NCBI RefSeq assembly: GCF_001613805.1
Contig: NZ_LPVY01000019.1
Coordinates: 1 to 47,321 of the forward strand
Length of the DNA stretch: 47,321 bases
Source of the DNA: Thalassospira lucentensis
GTDB taxonomy: Bacteria; Pseudomonadota; Alphaproteobacteria; Rhodospirillales; Thalassospiraceae
Reading direction: 5' to 3'
This document shows, piece by piece, positions 1-7,820 of this stretch. The number at the start of each line of letters is the position of its first letter. The stretch's first letter is position 1. The translations under genes were made by a program, and so were the position numbers. The notes below the pieces were generated by a model. That model did not search any database. It was not told the origin of the DNA and was given only the letters and a program-made list of their open reading frames with translations.

Positions 1-11
1 TTACACCCTGA

Positions 12-88
<77 letters not shown>

Positions 89-97
89 CTCTTTCCG

Positions 98-131
98 ATC
101 CGTCGAGTTTTGAGATATAGACTCGACGGAT
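98..131. repeat. 11-bp inverted repeat just inside the left end
   Basis: ATCCGTCGAGT (98-108) and ACTCGACGGAT (121-131) form a perfect stem with a 12-base loop. It begins 10 bases after the tRNA CCA end and has no T-run. The chromosomal terminator of the tRNA appears to have been displaced to the right end, so this hairpin is either the element's replacement terminator or a recombinase arm site. Confidence 0.6.
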
Positions 132-161
132 TCGCGAAACAAGAGAAAAAGTTCGGGGACA

Positions 162-178
162 CTCCTCAAAAAGAGGAG
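162..178 (+). terminator. Small hairpin CTCCTC-A5-GAGGAG
   Basis: A 6-bp perfect stem with an AAAAA loop. A T-rich stretch follows only about 15 bases later, so it is a weak terminator at best. It could also be part of a structured end region together with the neighbouring hairpins. Confidence 0.35.
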
Positions 179-233
179 ACGGCAGTTCCGAGTTTTATTT
201 TTTCCTGACTTTTCAAGAATTTAGACAGCAAAA

Positions 234-257
234 AACCCGCTGTTGGCGCAGCGGGTT
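234..257 (-). terminator. Rho-independent terminator, minus direction
   Basis: AACCCGCTG (234-242) pairs with CAGCGGGTT (249-257) around a 6-base loop. An A-run precedes it on the plus strand, so transcripts on the minus strand meet stem plus U-run. It would stop leftward transcription before the tRNA gene. Confidence 0.75.
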
Positions 258-365
258 CTTGAGAAGGCTTAAACTGCCTCAGCTTGCAAATCTGAGAACC
301 AGTTTAGGTAACGGGATCGCTTTGTCAAGTGCAAATGAGAAAGCAAAACTCCGCCGATACCAAGC

Positions 366-1370
366 ATGACATCCCTTCATACATACGCCGACATCCGCAA
401 GGGTGCAGCACAGTCCGCACCTGCTGGAACATCTGCCGTTGCCCGCTGGCAATGGGTGCAGAATGAGATATTTGGTCACGAGGATCTCAGTACTTCGGAG
501 ATCTGCGTTGCCGTGGTTCTGGCATCGCACGTCAATGACCGAACTCAGGACTGCTTTCCCAAAATTGAAACCATCGCCTGCGAAGCAGGGTTATCAGAGC
601 GCAAGGTGCGACAAGCTCTTAAACGTCTTGAACAGCTTGGTCTGATCCGGCGTCTGGTACGGTGTGCCGGACGGTTGCGCAATCGCAACGCCTATCAGCT
701 GGTCGGGCTGGGAGGCAAACCGGAATCTGGTTCCATCAAACCGGAATCTGATTCCGGTATTAAACCGGCACCGGGTGCCGGTTCCAATAAGAACACGGAT
801 AAAGATGATAACATGGATGAGAGGGAACAGGCCCATGCCACAAGCGGCACGGGGGCTGTCATCCTGCCTTCTGTCGATGATCAATGTCTGATTCTGGCAA
901 GAGAGTGGCAGCACCTTTGTGCCGAGCCCTGGACGTTGGCCAATGCCTGTTTGCGCGTGAGTCGGGCCATTGAACGTGCCGGGTTTGATAGCGTCCGTCT
1001 CGCATTGGATGATGTTAAACGACGGGAAAAAAGGCCTTCACGTCTTGGTGTGCTGGATATTCTTGATGGGCTGGTTGCTGAATGCGCCGGGCAGGAGAAG
1101 GCGGATGCTATTCCTGATCTTTGCGATCCCTCCGACCCGCCGGAATGGCGAGAGATAAGCCGGGTTGTGGCGCAGGCCGATATTCCCGGTTGTCGCAATC
1201 CGCGTCTCTGGCTGTCGCAGATCCGCGCGGTCCTGACGGGCAGTACAATTGACTTAAAAGCCCGGAACCGCTGCGTTCAGGACATGGCGCGCCATCATTT
1301 GATGCCGGTCATTGAAACCGTTGCAGCTCGTCGGGGCTTGGGGATCGGAGATGTGTCATACGTGAGCTGA
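366..1370 (+). CDS. Winged-helix (HTH_36-like) protein, possible replication initiator
   Basis: A 334-residue cytoplasmic protein. Residues about 28-105 form a winged-helix domain of the type found in plasmid replication proteins: a segment ending DCFPKIETIACEAGLSERKV, then an alternation typical of recognition helix and wing. The middle has a Lys/Asp-rich linker, and the C-terminal half is helical and unrecognised. Its stop (TGA) overlaps the ATG of a truncated HD-hydrolase gene. A second, diverged copy of its last codons occurs near 4.2 kb, so this gene has been in a recombination hot spot. Replication initiation is inferred from domain type and position by the element end; a plain regulator is the alternative. 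Confidence 0.6.
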   Translation: MTSLHTYADIRKGAAQSAPAGTSAVARWQWVQNEIFGHEDLSTSEICVAVVLASHVNDRTQDCFPKIETIACEAGLSERKVRQALKRLEQLGLIRRLVRCAGRLRNRNAYQLVGLGGKPESGSIKPESDSGIKPAPGAGSNKNTDKDDNMDEREQAHATSGTGAVILPSVDDQCLILAREWQHLCAEPWTLANACLRVSRAIERAGFDSVRLALDDVKRREKRPSRLGVLDILDGLVAECAGQEKADAIPDLCDPSDPPEWREISRVVAQADIPGCRNPRLWLSQIRAVLTGSTIDLKARNRCVQDMARHHLMPVIETVAARRGLGIGDVSYVS

Positions 1371-1438
1371 TGGTGTCCTCTGATCATTTTCCTGTGCCGT
1401 TTGAAGTCCGGCTTGAGGTCTTTCGTCATCAGGCGGCG
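1300..1438 (+). repeat. Copy 1 of rep-tail/HD-start repeat
   Basis: The final codons of the winged-helix gene and the first codons of an HD-hydrolase gene are nearly repeated at 4182-4314. The second half is almost identical; the first half is more diverged. The homology stops abruptly after GTCATCAGGCGGC in this copy. Confidence 0.85.
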
Positions 1439-1441
1439 TGA
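1370..1441 (+). pseudogene. HD-hydrolase gene, 5' stub
   Basis: ATG overlaps the stop of the upstream gene (TGATG). The first 23 codons (MVSSDHFPVPFEVRLEVF...) match the start of the HD-domain gene at 4.25 kb, then a stop follows at once where homology ends. Only the leader of the protein is left, so this is a truncated remnant. Confidence 0.7.
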
Positions 1442-1501
1442 ATCGCCTCAGCTTATTTCACGTCAACTCGATATCCCAGTGGACAAAGTTATTAATAATG
1501 A

Positions 1502-1651
1502 GTTGAAGAAAGGTTTGGCTTCGATGCCGAGAAGCTCGAGAGTTTATTGGCTCAGGAAGCCTTACACGAGCGCCTGATACTCTTGCTTGTCCAAAACATC
1601 CGCCTTGTGCATAGTAGATCAGCTCAAGTATCAAAATGTACAAAATGCTAA
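1502..1651 (+). pseudogene. Degenerate coding fragment of unknown identity
   Basis: An open stretch without a start codon reads VEERFGFDAEKLESLLAQEA and onward with protein-like composition. The preceding frame reads SRQLDIPVDKVINN up to a point where a one-base shift would join the two. This looks like the frameshifted tail of a gene cut when the left end was rearranged. It overlaps the start of the next gene. The family is not recognised. Confidence 0.3.
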
Positions 1652-2031
1652 AACGCATAAGATGGAATCTCGTTCACACTCCCAGATATCGAGCGGCGTT
1701 CACCGTGTGTACCGCCATTCTTACTGCTGTTCTCACAGGGCTATTCGTAAGTGAAATCAGCACACCAGCAGGGATTGCTTGGAAGACGTTTTATAAGACT
1801 TACGCATTTTGGCCGTTGGTCGGGATGTCTTGGATCCTCTACTGGCATGCTACCCATACAGTTGAGCAAGAAAACGATATCTCCAACTTCACAAACGAAG
1901 AGTACTGCCTGGCTTACTTAAGAAGTCAATGTCTGCCGGAGTTGGCAGAACGAGCGCGAAAGAAAATTCGTGAAGGCGATACCTCCGACTACGAGAAAGC
2001 CGTGTCTGAATTTAAGGAGACGCTTGAATGA
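1636..2031 (+). CDS. Small membrane protein, first gene of DP-repeat operon
   Basis: A 131-residue protein of no family I know. It has a basic N-terminus, two predicted membrane helices (about residues 22-42 and 55-73) and a cytoplasmic, charged, helical C-terminal tail. The tail ends in LETLE-like acidic residues. Its stop overlaps the ATG of the next gene (ATGA), so the two are almost certainly translated together. Both are AT-richer than the transfer genes, which suggests separate acquisition. It may anchor or gate the partner protein; that is inference. Confidence 0.75.
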   Translation: MYKMLKRIRWNLVHTPRYRAAFTVCTAILTAVLTGLFVSEISTPAGIAWKTFYKTYAFWPLVGMSWILYWHATHTVEQENDISNFTNEEYCLAYLRSQCLPELAERARKKIREGDTSDYEKAVSEFKETLE

Positions 2032-2846
2032 AGTGTCTTTTGCATCCAAACGTAACCCAAAAACTCACCGAAATGCCAGGGCAGGTCACGTTTGATCTAG
2101 GAAAATTAATATCAAATATTGAGGCAAGAAATCTTGATCAATTGGTTAACGATGCGAAAGAAAATGGTTTCAGCGAATTTGATGGGGGGCTGATATTTCT
2201 AAAAAAAGGTAGTGCAGGTCTTTTCGGCATTATCGACAAAGATAAAGGCGACGACATCTTTTTGGTGATAGATGTGGCTGATCTATCTACAGCATTATCT
2301 GGGTCAAGTCCTCAGTCAGATGGGGATGGTCACCATAACGCTGAAAAATTATTTTCTAGTTGGCAGGTCGACCCTAGTCGGAACTGGCAGATTGACCCTC
2401 GCCGCAACTGGCAGATTGATCCGAGCCGCAATTGGCAGATTGATCCGAGCCGCAATTGGCAAGTAGACCCTCACCGTAATTGGCAGATTGACCCTCACCG
2501 TAACTGGCAGATTGACCCTAATAAAAACTATTCAGTCGATCCAAGACGGAACTACTTGATTGACCCTTCACGCAACACCAGTGTGCGCGGTCCATTCGTT
2601 TACAACAAAAATTTCATTAAAATTGGATTTTTAGTCCGAACTAAATCGAAAGTTTTCCTGTGGTACAATTCACAAAAGGAGATTATGGGGTTCGCGGTTG
2701 ATAATTCCGGGTTAAATTTGCCTCGTTCTTTTCCTTTATTTGCATGGAGCAAACAAAGAGTTGGGCATTTTGTTCTTGTGGATGAGAGTAACGCTTTGTG
2801 GTTCGATACGTACAATAATCATGTTGGTTATGTAGTCGGAATTTGA
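2028..2846 (+). CDS. Unknown protein with nine tandem WQ(I/V)DPxRN octapeptides
   Basis: A 272-residue soluble protein in three parts. Residues 1-110 form an alpha/beta domain ending in a Ser/Asp/His-rich linker. Residues 112-183 are nine contiguous 8-residue units. Consensus is WQIDPSRN, degenerating to YSVDPRRN and YLIDPSRN at the end. Residues 190-272 form a beta-rich domain full of Trp, Phe and Tyr. Every unit keeps Asp-Pro and the final Asn, which implies a regular structure rather than disorder. It is coupled to the upstream membrane gene by a 4-base overlap. No signal peptide or catalytic motif is visible. I do not recognise the family; a two-part sensor/effector pair in a defence island is one possibility. 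Confidence 0.8.
   Translation: MKCLLHPNVTQKLTEMPGQVTFDLGKLISNIEARNLDQLVNDAKENGFSEFDGGLIFLKKGSAGLFGIIDKDKGDDIFLVIDVADLSTALSGSSPQSDGDGHHNAEKLFSSWQVDPSRNWQIDPRRNWQIDPSRNWQIDPSRNWQVDPHRNWQIDPHRNWQIDPNKNYSVDPRRNYLIDPSRNTSVRGPFVYNKNFIKIGFLVRTKSKVFLWYNSQKEIMGFAVDNSGLNLPRSFPLFAWSKQRVGHFVLVDESNALWFDTYNNHVGYVVGI
2361..2576 (+). repeat. 24-bp coding tandem repeat, 9 units
   Basis: Nine in-frame 24-bp units encode the octapeptides. Units 3 and 4 are identical or nearly so (CAGATTGATCCGAGCCGCAA core), while others differ mainly at third positions. The central units may come from recent duplication, and unit number could vary between strains. Confidence 0.9.
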
Positions 2847-2996
2847 AAAATACTTACAGGTTGACATGGAAATAGAAAAGATGGCGAGTTTATATTATTA
2901 TTTATAAAATAAAAATGTTAATATTTTTGCGGGGAAAGTGTCATGAACTGACGGATTTCGCCGGATCGGCAGTTGCCACCACAAAGGAGGAAACCT

Positions 2997-3074
2997 ATGA
3001 GACGAATTTTTTCTTCCTGTGCTGGAAAAACTATTCAGAATACTACAGCTTTGGCTTCTATCAACGCGCGTTGA
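2997..3074 (+). CDS. 25-codon ORF with a very strong ribosome binding site
   Basis: MRRIFSSCAGKTIQNTTALA then SINAR, preceded by AAAGGAGGAAACCT, a near-perfect Shine-Dalgarno. The strong site with such a short frame suggests a small protein or the surviving start of a truncated gene. An ATG-AAC-TGA mini-frame lies about 50 bases upstream. No family is recognised. Confidence 0.35.
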   Translation: MRRIFSSCAGKTIQNTTALASINAR

Positions 3075-3536
3075 CGTGAAAAAGGTATCTTCCGAACAGG
3101 ATGATATAGTCAGGTAACTTCTTGCGCAGCAATCACCTGATCAGGCACTCCTAGACGCCCCTTTCCGGGCAATGCGAGCTGTAACTGGTCAAGGCTGCCA
3201 GATCGAATGGGGCGGTAAAAATTGTGTTTACGTCGGATTGCATGATCCGTCGTTGTCAATTGCTTGAATCGCGCAGCGTGTAGCAGCGGGAGGGCACCAT
3301 ATATCCTCTGATGATGTAAACCGCTGTTGTCCACGAGGTCTTGCAATGCTTCCCCCACTTCATTGGTGTGGCTGATAGGGATTGCATCTTCGATATTTCG
3401 AGCCAGGGCAGCAAGTTGCTTTTATGCCGTGTGAAAGGGCATAAGCGAAATTCGCAAGTCAACTGGGTTTCTGGCTCAAGGCAGCTACTCCGCGTGTATT
3501 CCGTAAGATCGACCGAAGAATGTCCATGTGATGAAA
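3075..3536. other. Degenerate stretch without a convincing gene
   Basis: The only long frame runs on the minus strand from about 3420 to 3110. It reads KQLAALARNIEDAIPISHTN and on to VPDQVIAAQEVT without an ATG. Composition is protein-like but no domain is recognised, so it may be a gene fragment. No RNA gene or clear promoter was seen. The stretch lies between the repeat-protein operon and the recombinase remnant. Confidence 0.35.
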
Positions 3537-3552
3537 CGGCAGAACTCTGCCG
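3537..3552. repeat. Palindrome CGGCAGAACTCTGCCG beside recombinase remnant
   Basis: A 7-bp stem with a 2-base centre, about 30 bases beyond the 3' end of the recombinase remnant. The same element, slightly changed and fully symmetric, lies beyond the intact recombinase gene at 12774-12791. It is thus a conserved part of that gene's 3' flank, either terminator or site. Confidence 0.6.
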
Positions 3553-3582
3553 GGTGCAATTTTGAAGCAGTTAGGAAGCAAG

Positions 3583-4180
3583 TCATTTGTCAGCAGCGAT
3601 GATCGCCGCAAAGTCAAACGTCACTTCGCATGATCGCTTCCAGCATTCCTCGGTATCATCCCAAGCGGCATGAATGGTAAACCTGTCAAGGATTTGGCGA
3701 AGAGGGATCACCGCTTCTGGATCTCGGGACCAGACCCGTAATTTGGCAATCAGCTTGTTGTGGCGAGCGAGGATGCGGCCAATGCTTTTTGGGATAGATG
3801 TATCGGCCAGTTCCCGCTCATGTCGGGAAATCTCGAGTTTCGTGCGATGGATCTGTTCTGACTTGTCATCGAAGAATGCGCGGATTTCATGAGATCGGGC
3901 ATCTGGCCCCAGAGCATCAATCACCTTGTTCAGACCAGTGCGTATAGCCTCAAGTTCTTCTCTCAGTCGTTTGATCTCGCCTTCAAGCTTGGACCGCCTC
4001 TTGATCATGTCTGAATTGTCGAAATGTGTCATGATCATATTTCGATCAAGCGTGCTGATGGCTTCAATGACGAGGGCGATAACCTCGTCATAATTAAGGC
4101 TCCGGTTCGGGCAGCCTTTCGTTTTGCACGAGTAGTGTCGGGCATAGGTTGCAACAATCGACTCACCATGCTTGCTGCAA
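3583..4180 (-). pseudogene. Large serine recombinase, C-terminal remnant
   Basis: The frame matches the last third of the intact recombinase at 12.8-14.4 kb. It has the zinc-ribbon region (IVATYARHYSCKTKGCPNRS), then the long coiled-coil (MIKRRSKLEGEIKRL) and the tail LRVWSRDPEAVIPLRQILDR. Homology ends near 4180, where the sequence passes directly into the 3' end of a winged-helix gene copy. The N-terminal catalytic and recombinase domains are absent, so it is inactive. Many substitutions against the intact copy show it is an old relative, not a recent duplicate. Confidence 0.85.
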
Positions 4181-4181
4181 T

Positions 4182-4248
4182 GGCCATCATTGAGCCTGTT
4201 GCCGAGCGCCGGGGCTTGCAGATCGGAGCTGTGTCATGCGTGAGCTGA
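4182..4248 (+). pseudogene. Second copy of the winged-helix gene 3' end
   Basis: The last codons (AIIEPVAERRGLQIGAVSCVS) correspond to VIETVAARRGLGIGDVSYVS at the end of the gene at 366. The rest is replaced by recombinase sequence. Its stop overlaps the HD gene start in the same TGATG way as in copy 1. Confidence 0.75.
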
Positions 4249-4314
4249 TGATGTCCTCTGATCATTTTCCTGTGCCGTTTGAAGTCCGGCTTGAGGTGTT
4301 TCGTCATCAGGCGG
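4182..4314 (+). repeat. Copy 2 of rep-tail/HD-start repeat
   Basis: Matches 1300-1438. The stretch CTCTGATCATTTTCCTGTGC and what follows is almost base-identical in both. The two copies are in direct orientation 2.88 kb apart, and recombination between them would delete the WQIDP-repeat operon. Confidence 0.85.
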
Positions 4315-4729
4315 CTGGCTTGTCCCGCATTCGACGCTGGAACGGAGCCTGTGATGTTATCGTTGCCCAGCACTGCGTGCAGGCTTGCGATCTGGCGTCC
4401 CCCGCGGCTGTCGGTTATGCCCTGATCCACGACATCGAGGAGTTTGATACCGGTGATATCATATCACCACTCCGGTCAAGAACACCATGCGTGCGCTTGG
4501 TGTCTGGCAGCGTTTTGAAAGTGAGATCGTCTTGCCGATCCGGCGACGGTTTACGCTTTTGGCCGGTCTGGAATGGCCATGGCCGGAATGCGTGATCCGG
4601 GAAATCCACGAGATTGATCTGAAGCTCAAGGCAACGGAATATCGCGATTGTGTCGACTTGTCGCTGGTTAGATTGTGCGCAAAACGTTCTGCCAAGTATG
4701 GCAAAGTACGATGCGGGTACCTCAGGTAA
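4248..4729 (+). pseudogene. HD-domain phosphohydrolase gene, frameshifted
   Basis: The first frame gives VAQHCVQACDL and ALIHDIEEFDTGDI, the His and HD motifs of a YfbR-like nucleotidase/phosphohydrolase of plasmids and phages. The protein continues in another frame as TTPVKNTMRALGVWQRFESE and IREIHEIDLKLKATEYRD. The shift lies around 4455-4465, in GATATCATATCACC, where a short ATCAT-like duplication would explain it. The metal-binding core is preserved on both sides, so inactivation looks recent. Confidence 0.7.
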
Positions 4730-4761
4730 TGATTCAGAATGTGCTTAAAGCGGCTAAGATC

Positions 4762-4790
4762 ATTGAGGCCGCCTCTTGGACGACCTCAAT
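4762..4790. terminator. Weak hairpin after the HD pseudogene
   Basis: ATTGAGG (4762-4768) pairs with CCTCAAT (4784-4790), followed by TTATTAG. It may be a terminator between the HD remnant and the convergent ATPase gene. Confidence 0.35.
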
Positions 4791-4923
4791 TTATTAGTTG
4801 CGAAAGGAACTACAGAGTTTAGAAAACCTTGGTCTGCAAACGCAGTCCTGCATACTGCTATTCCGCATCTTACAATAGATCTGTGCTGAAAACGGATAAT
4901 GTTCCCAGAGTAGTTAAATGTCT

Positions 4924-7131
4924 TTATCTCAAGGCGTTCTTTACATCTTGATACAACGAGACAAGTTCTCCCATACCCATGTCGAGAATGGGCTCATACA
5001 TAAAGGCGTTAATGTGTATGTTTGCAGGCGTGATTAGATTGACACGACGAAGAAGCCCGATCCTGTCTGTTTGGTTGTTAAACAAGTCCTTGAATTTCTG
5101 GAACAACTCGCCAGTCTGCTTCTTTGCGATATCGTACTCTGGTTCCGTGGAGCGAATGTGTGTAACCATATATCGTTCAGCCCAAGCCCTGATTGCGATT
5201 GAAAGCGCTATTTTGTGCTCGAGATTGATGCCTTCATCTACGGTCTCGCACGCATCGGCACTAGCAAATATGTGTTCTAGAATGGGTTGATCCAAATTGA
5301 CTTCGGGGAATGTGCCATGTGGCACATTTTGTTCGAACACGGTCTTGTAGTCGCGAAGAGTAAGAGTTTCAGTCTCGTCTTTGAAGTGGAGCATCCTTGT
5401 GAGTTGCAGGTAGTCCTCGTTGTCGTTTCCGGCAGCGTTTTTGGTGCCCACTGAGTATTCAATTACATTTCGCAAGAAAGGAATGTATGCGGTCAACACT
5501 GACGGTTCTGACAGTCTTCCTTGCCATTTGAGAAATGGGCTTTGGATGTCAGTCCGTGAGAACTGCTCTAGGCTAATCCCGCTATCGGATCGGAAGGCCA
5601 GCCGACACTGGTGTGCAGGGCAAATTTGTCTACTAGCGATCGTTCGCAGAAAATCAAAGTTATGCGTTAGAACTATCGCCAAGAAACTGTTGTCTTCTGA
5701 CTTGGTGACATCTTCCAAAAAGTCGATGATCGCAAATTTGTTCTTGTAGTCAAACGAGTCGGAAATATCGTCAAAAACGAAAAGTGTTTTGATACGGTCT
5801 TTCCATCGCACATAAACCTCATACATGATATCCAAGATGTAGAGTGCCCGACCTTCTCCTGTGCTGAGAGCGCGAAGTAGGTCTTGTTTTTCCGATGGAG
5901 CATACAATCTTTCTTCTCCTGAATCTCGGATTAGGAAACCGATAGACGGAGCGCTGCCCTTTAGAATAGCATCTGCCTTATTCTGTACGGTAAGCTCAAA
6001 TGGCAGGTACAAAAAACGACGGTTGAAGTCTTCCACCACTGAGTCCCAATCACCTCTGCTACGCTCAGCGTCAGATATGATTTGGGCTAGTTCACTTTGG
6101 CCTGCTTTATATTCTTTAATTAGGGCCTGATATTCGTCAGTAGCACGCAGAAGGTACTGTACCCAAAGATCACGCTTGAGTTCTTCAGGAGAGTGAAGCC
6201 TAGGCAAAATATGTTTGTTTTCTGTGATATAGTCTCGAAAAGCCTGCAGTTCTTTGTTCTTCAGTTTAGAGTTGAATGTATCAAACCGCTTGCCCACCTC
6301 TTCATTGCTCAGGATTCGAAGTTTTTCTTCCGTAATGCGTTCGAGAAGATTTTGGTCTGATGAAACATCTTCCATGTCGTCATTGTTTTTATCCGCAAGA
6401 CTGATTTTGTGTCCTGCGCTGAAGAAGTTGTTTGCGGCAAGATTTTGTTGGATCTGGGAGATGTTGTGATACTGAAAATTTCTCCTAAGAATTGGAGATT
6501 TTTCAGTTATCTCATCGTACTTTTTTGCGAATTCTTCGACCGCTTCCGCAACATCTTCGCTGGAAAGAAACTGCTGAACTTTAGGATCATAGAGAATTTT
6601 GTAATCTGCGTTCGAAAGCTCCGAGGGTTGAGTTTCTCGTAACTCTTCCTCAATAGAAGTTAGGGCTTCGTAGTAGTCTCCACCAAACAATTCTTCGATA
6701 ATCGGATCTATGTTCTCACGAGATTTCTCACCAAAACCGGAAACGTGTTTCAGAACTTTATCCAATGCCTTCTTTGCTTCACCTATTGACCGATGAATTT
6801 CTTCGTATTTTTTCCGGAGTTCGGCATTCGCGAGAAGTGTGGACACTTGATTTGAAGCAAACTTATCATCGTAAGATTTAACAACGAAAATTTCGTCTCG
6901 TTTGAGCATTTCGTCGTTCAAGGTGATTTCAAATGTGGGTTCGCGATCAGGAAAGTGAAGGTCACTGGGTTTCTTTCCCTCCGATATGTCCATCATTGTT
7001 TTGGCGAACGAAGTCTTCATAACGCCGTTAGGAGCGTAAATTGCGTAGCCCTTATGCTTAAACTCCAGCTCTGCCTCTAGCTTTCCAATTCCATAGCAAT
7101 GCTGGAGGTTGATTTTTAGCTTATCGGTCAC
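4924..7131 (-). CDS. Lone ABC/AAA_13-like ATPase, likely defence protein
   Basis: A 735-residue protein. It has a Walker A variant (APNGVMKTS, 33-41), a long coiled-coil middle (about 100-390), an ABC-type signature LSTGEGRA (422-429), Walker B LFVFDD (450-455) and an H-loop (THNFDFLR, 489 on). The C-terminal 230 residues carry NAFMYEPILDMG-like helical sequence. The FDDISDSFDYKN pattern is that of the PrrC/RloC-like AAA_13 group. I see no obvious nuclease motif. GTG is chosen as start because AGGGG lies just upstream; an in-frame TTG 10 codons earlier lacks one. The gene stands alone and convergent to its left neighbour, in an island with other defence genes. An anti-phage role is inference. 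Confidence 0.8.
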   Translation of the reverse strand: MTDKLKINLQHCYGIGKLEAELEFKHKGYAIYAPNGVMKTSFAKTMMDISEGKKPSDLHFPDREPTFEITLNDEMLKRDEIFVVKSYDDKFASNQVSTLLANAELRKKYEEIHRSIGEAKKALDKVLKHVSGFGEKSRENIDPIIEELFGGDYYEALTSIEEELRETQPSELSNADYKILYDPKVQQFLSSEDVAEAVEEFAKKYDEITEKSPILRRNFQYHNISQIQQNLAANNFFSAGHKISLADKNNDDMEDVSSDQNLLERITEEKLRILSNEEVGKRFDTFNSKLKNKELQAFRDYITENKHILPRLHSPEELKRDLWVQYLLRATDEYQALIKEYKAGQSELAQIISDAERSRGDWDSVVEDFNRRFLYLPFELTVQNKADAILKGSAPSIGFLIRDSGEERLYAPSEKQDLLRALSTGEGRALYILDIMYEVYVRWKDRIKTLFVFDDISDSFDYKNKFAIIDFLEDVTKSEDNSFLAIVLTHNFDFLRTIASRQICPAHQCRLAFRSDSGISLEQFSRTDIQSPFLKWQGRLSEPSVLTAYIPFLRNVIEYSVGTKNAAGNDNEDYLQLTRMLHFKDETETLTLRDYKTVFEQNVPHGTFPEVNLDQPILEHIFASADACETVDEGINLEHKIALSIAIRAWAERYMVTHIRSTEPEYDIAKKQTGELFQKFKDLFNNQTDRIGLLRRVNLITPANIHINAFMYEPILDMGMGELVSLYQDVKNALR

Positions 7132-7455
7132 TGTGGCCCCTTGGTGTCTCAATTTCCTCAAATATTTATCGCATGCTACTCTATCGCACTATGGCAAGCA
7201 AGAAAGCCACTTGCTGCACTAGAGTAGATGCCCATTTCTTGATTAATTTCACGTTCGGTTCGCAAGCATAGCGGCACTTCATAGAATGCGAGATCGCTCG
7301 CTGACAGCAGAGAATTGCTCTGACAAAGGCTTGAATTAGTGAAAAAGACCGCGACAATTCGATGGGTTCGATATTGCGTTTTTTCAAGAAGTGTCGATGG
7401 TGTATAAGAACGTATGTCTTAAAAACATACAGGTGATGTGAAGCAAGGAAATCTC
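7132..7455. promoter_or_regulatory. Divergent intergenic region with GTATGT/ACATAC operator
   Basis: This region separates the ATPase (minus) from the small gene at 7456 (plus). GTATGT (7412-7417) and ACATAC (7425-7430) form a perfect inverted repeat 25 bases before the small gene. It is a plausible operator or promoter element. No further gene was seen. Confidence 0.35.
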
Positions 7456-7707
7456 ATGCTGGAAATCACATTCGAGCAGGTGACAAATGCTAGCGGGGCG
7501 GATAGCCGCAAGCTGTGGCTGGAGTTTGAAAAGCAGCTTGCCAATGATGACGGTCGCGCAGCCCAAGCCCATTTGGAGGCTGGACGACCGATATTTTACT
7601 GCGAACCTGCACATGAAGGCAGTATTGTCCGCAAATGGCCGGATGGCCGATGTGAACTGGTCTCCATCAATGATGATGGCACTGTTGAAGTTCTTCATGT
7701 CATCTGA
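7456..7707 (+). CDS. Small hypothetical protein (83 aa)
   Basis: MLEITFEQVTNASGADSRKL... ends DGTVEVLHVI. ATG is chosen because AAGGA sits 6 bases upstream; a GTG six codons earlier has no such site. Composition is acidic and soluble. No domain is recognised. The last bases overlap the first bases of a decayed initiator-tRNA copy, so the gene sits exactly at an old insertion junction. Confidence 0.5.
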   Translation: MLEITFEQVTNASGADSRKLWLEFEKQLANDDGRAAQAHLEAGRPIFYCEPAHEGSIVRKWPDGRCELVSINDDGTVEVLHVI

Positions 7708-7777
7708 TGGCGCAGCCCGGTAGCTCGTCAGGCCGATAGCCTGGAGGTCATCGGTTCAAATCCTACCCGAGAAACCA
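7701..7777 (+). pseudogene. Decayed copy of the initiator tRNA
   Basis: These 77 bases align without gaps to the tRNA at 12-88, with about 61 identities by hand. The segment from the D arm to the anticodon stem is identical over 22 bases, and TTCAAATCCT and the final ACCA are kept. The acceptor halves (CATCTGA and CCGAGAA) no longer pair. T-stem pairs are broken, the anticodon triplet reads GAT, and position 33 is C instead of the universal U. It cannot act as a normal tRNA. It is best explained as the scar of an earlier integration at tRNA-fMet. Confidence 0.75.
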
Positions 7778-7784
7778 ATAATAT

Positions 7785-7820
7785 AAATGCTTTAGCTGAA
7801 AAATTGGCTAAGGCATTTTT
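7785..7820 (+). terminator. Rho-independent terminator after the tRNA relic
   Basis: AAATGCTTTAGC (7785-7796) pairs with GCTAAGGCATTT (7807-7818), twelve pairs with one G-T, and ends in a T-run. It terminates transcription from the 7456 gene and the tRNA-like segment before the Qat operon. Confidence 0.8.

Noticed and set aside
2361..2576. CRISPR-like array
   Set aside because: Repeats are contiguous 24-bp coding units in frame, without spacers.
7701..7777. Functional tRNA-Ile (GAT)
   Set aside because: Acceptor and T stems do not pair and position 33 is C; a decayed fMet copy explains it better.
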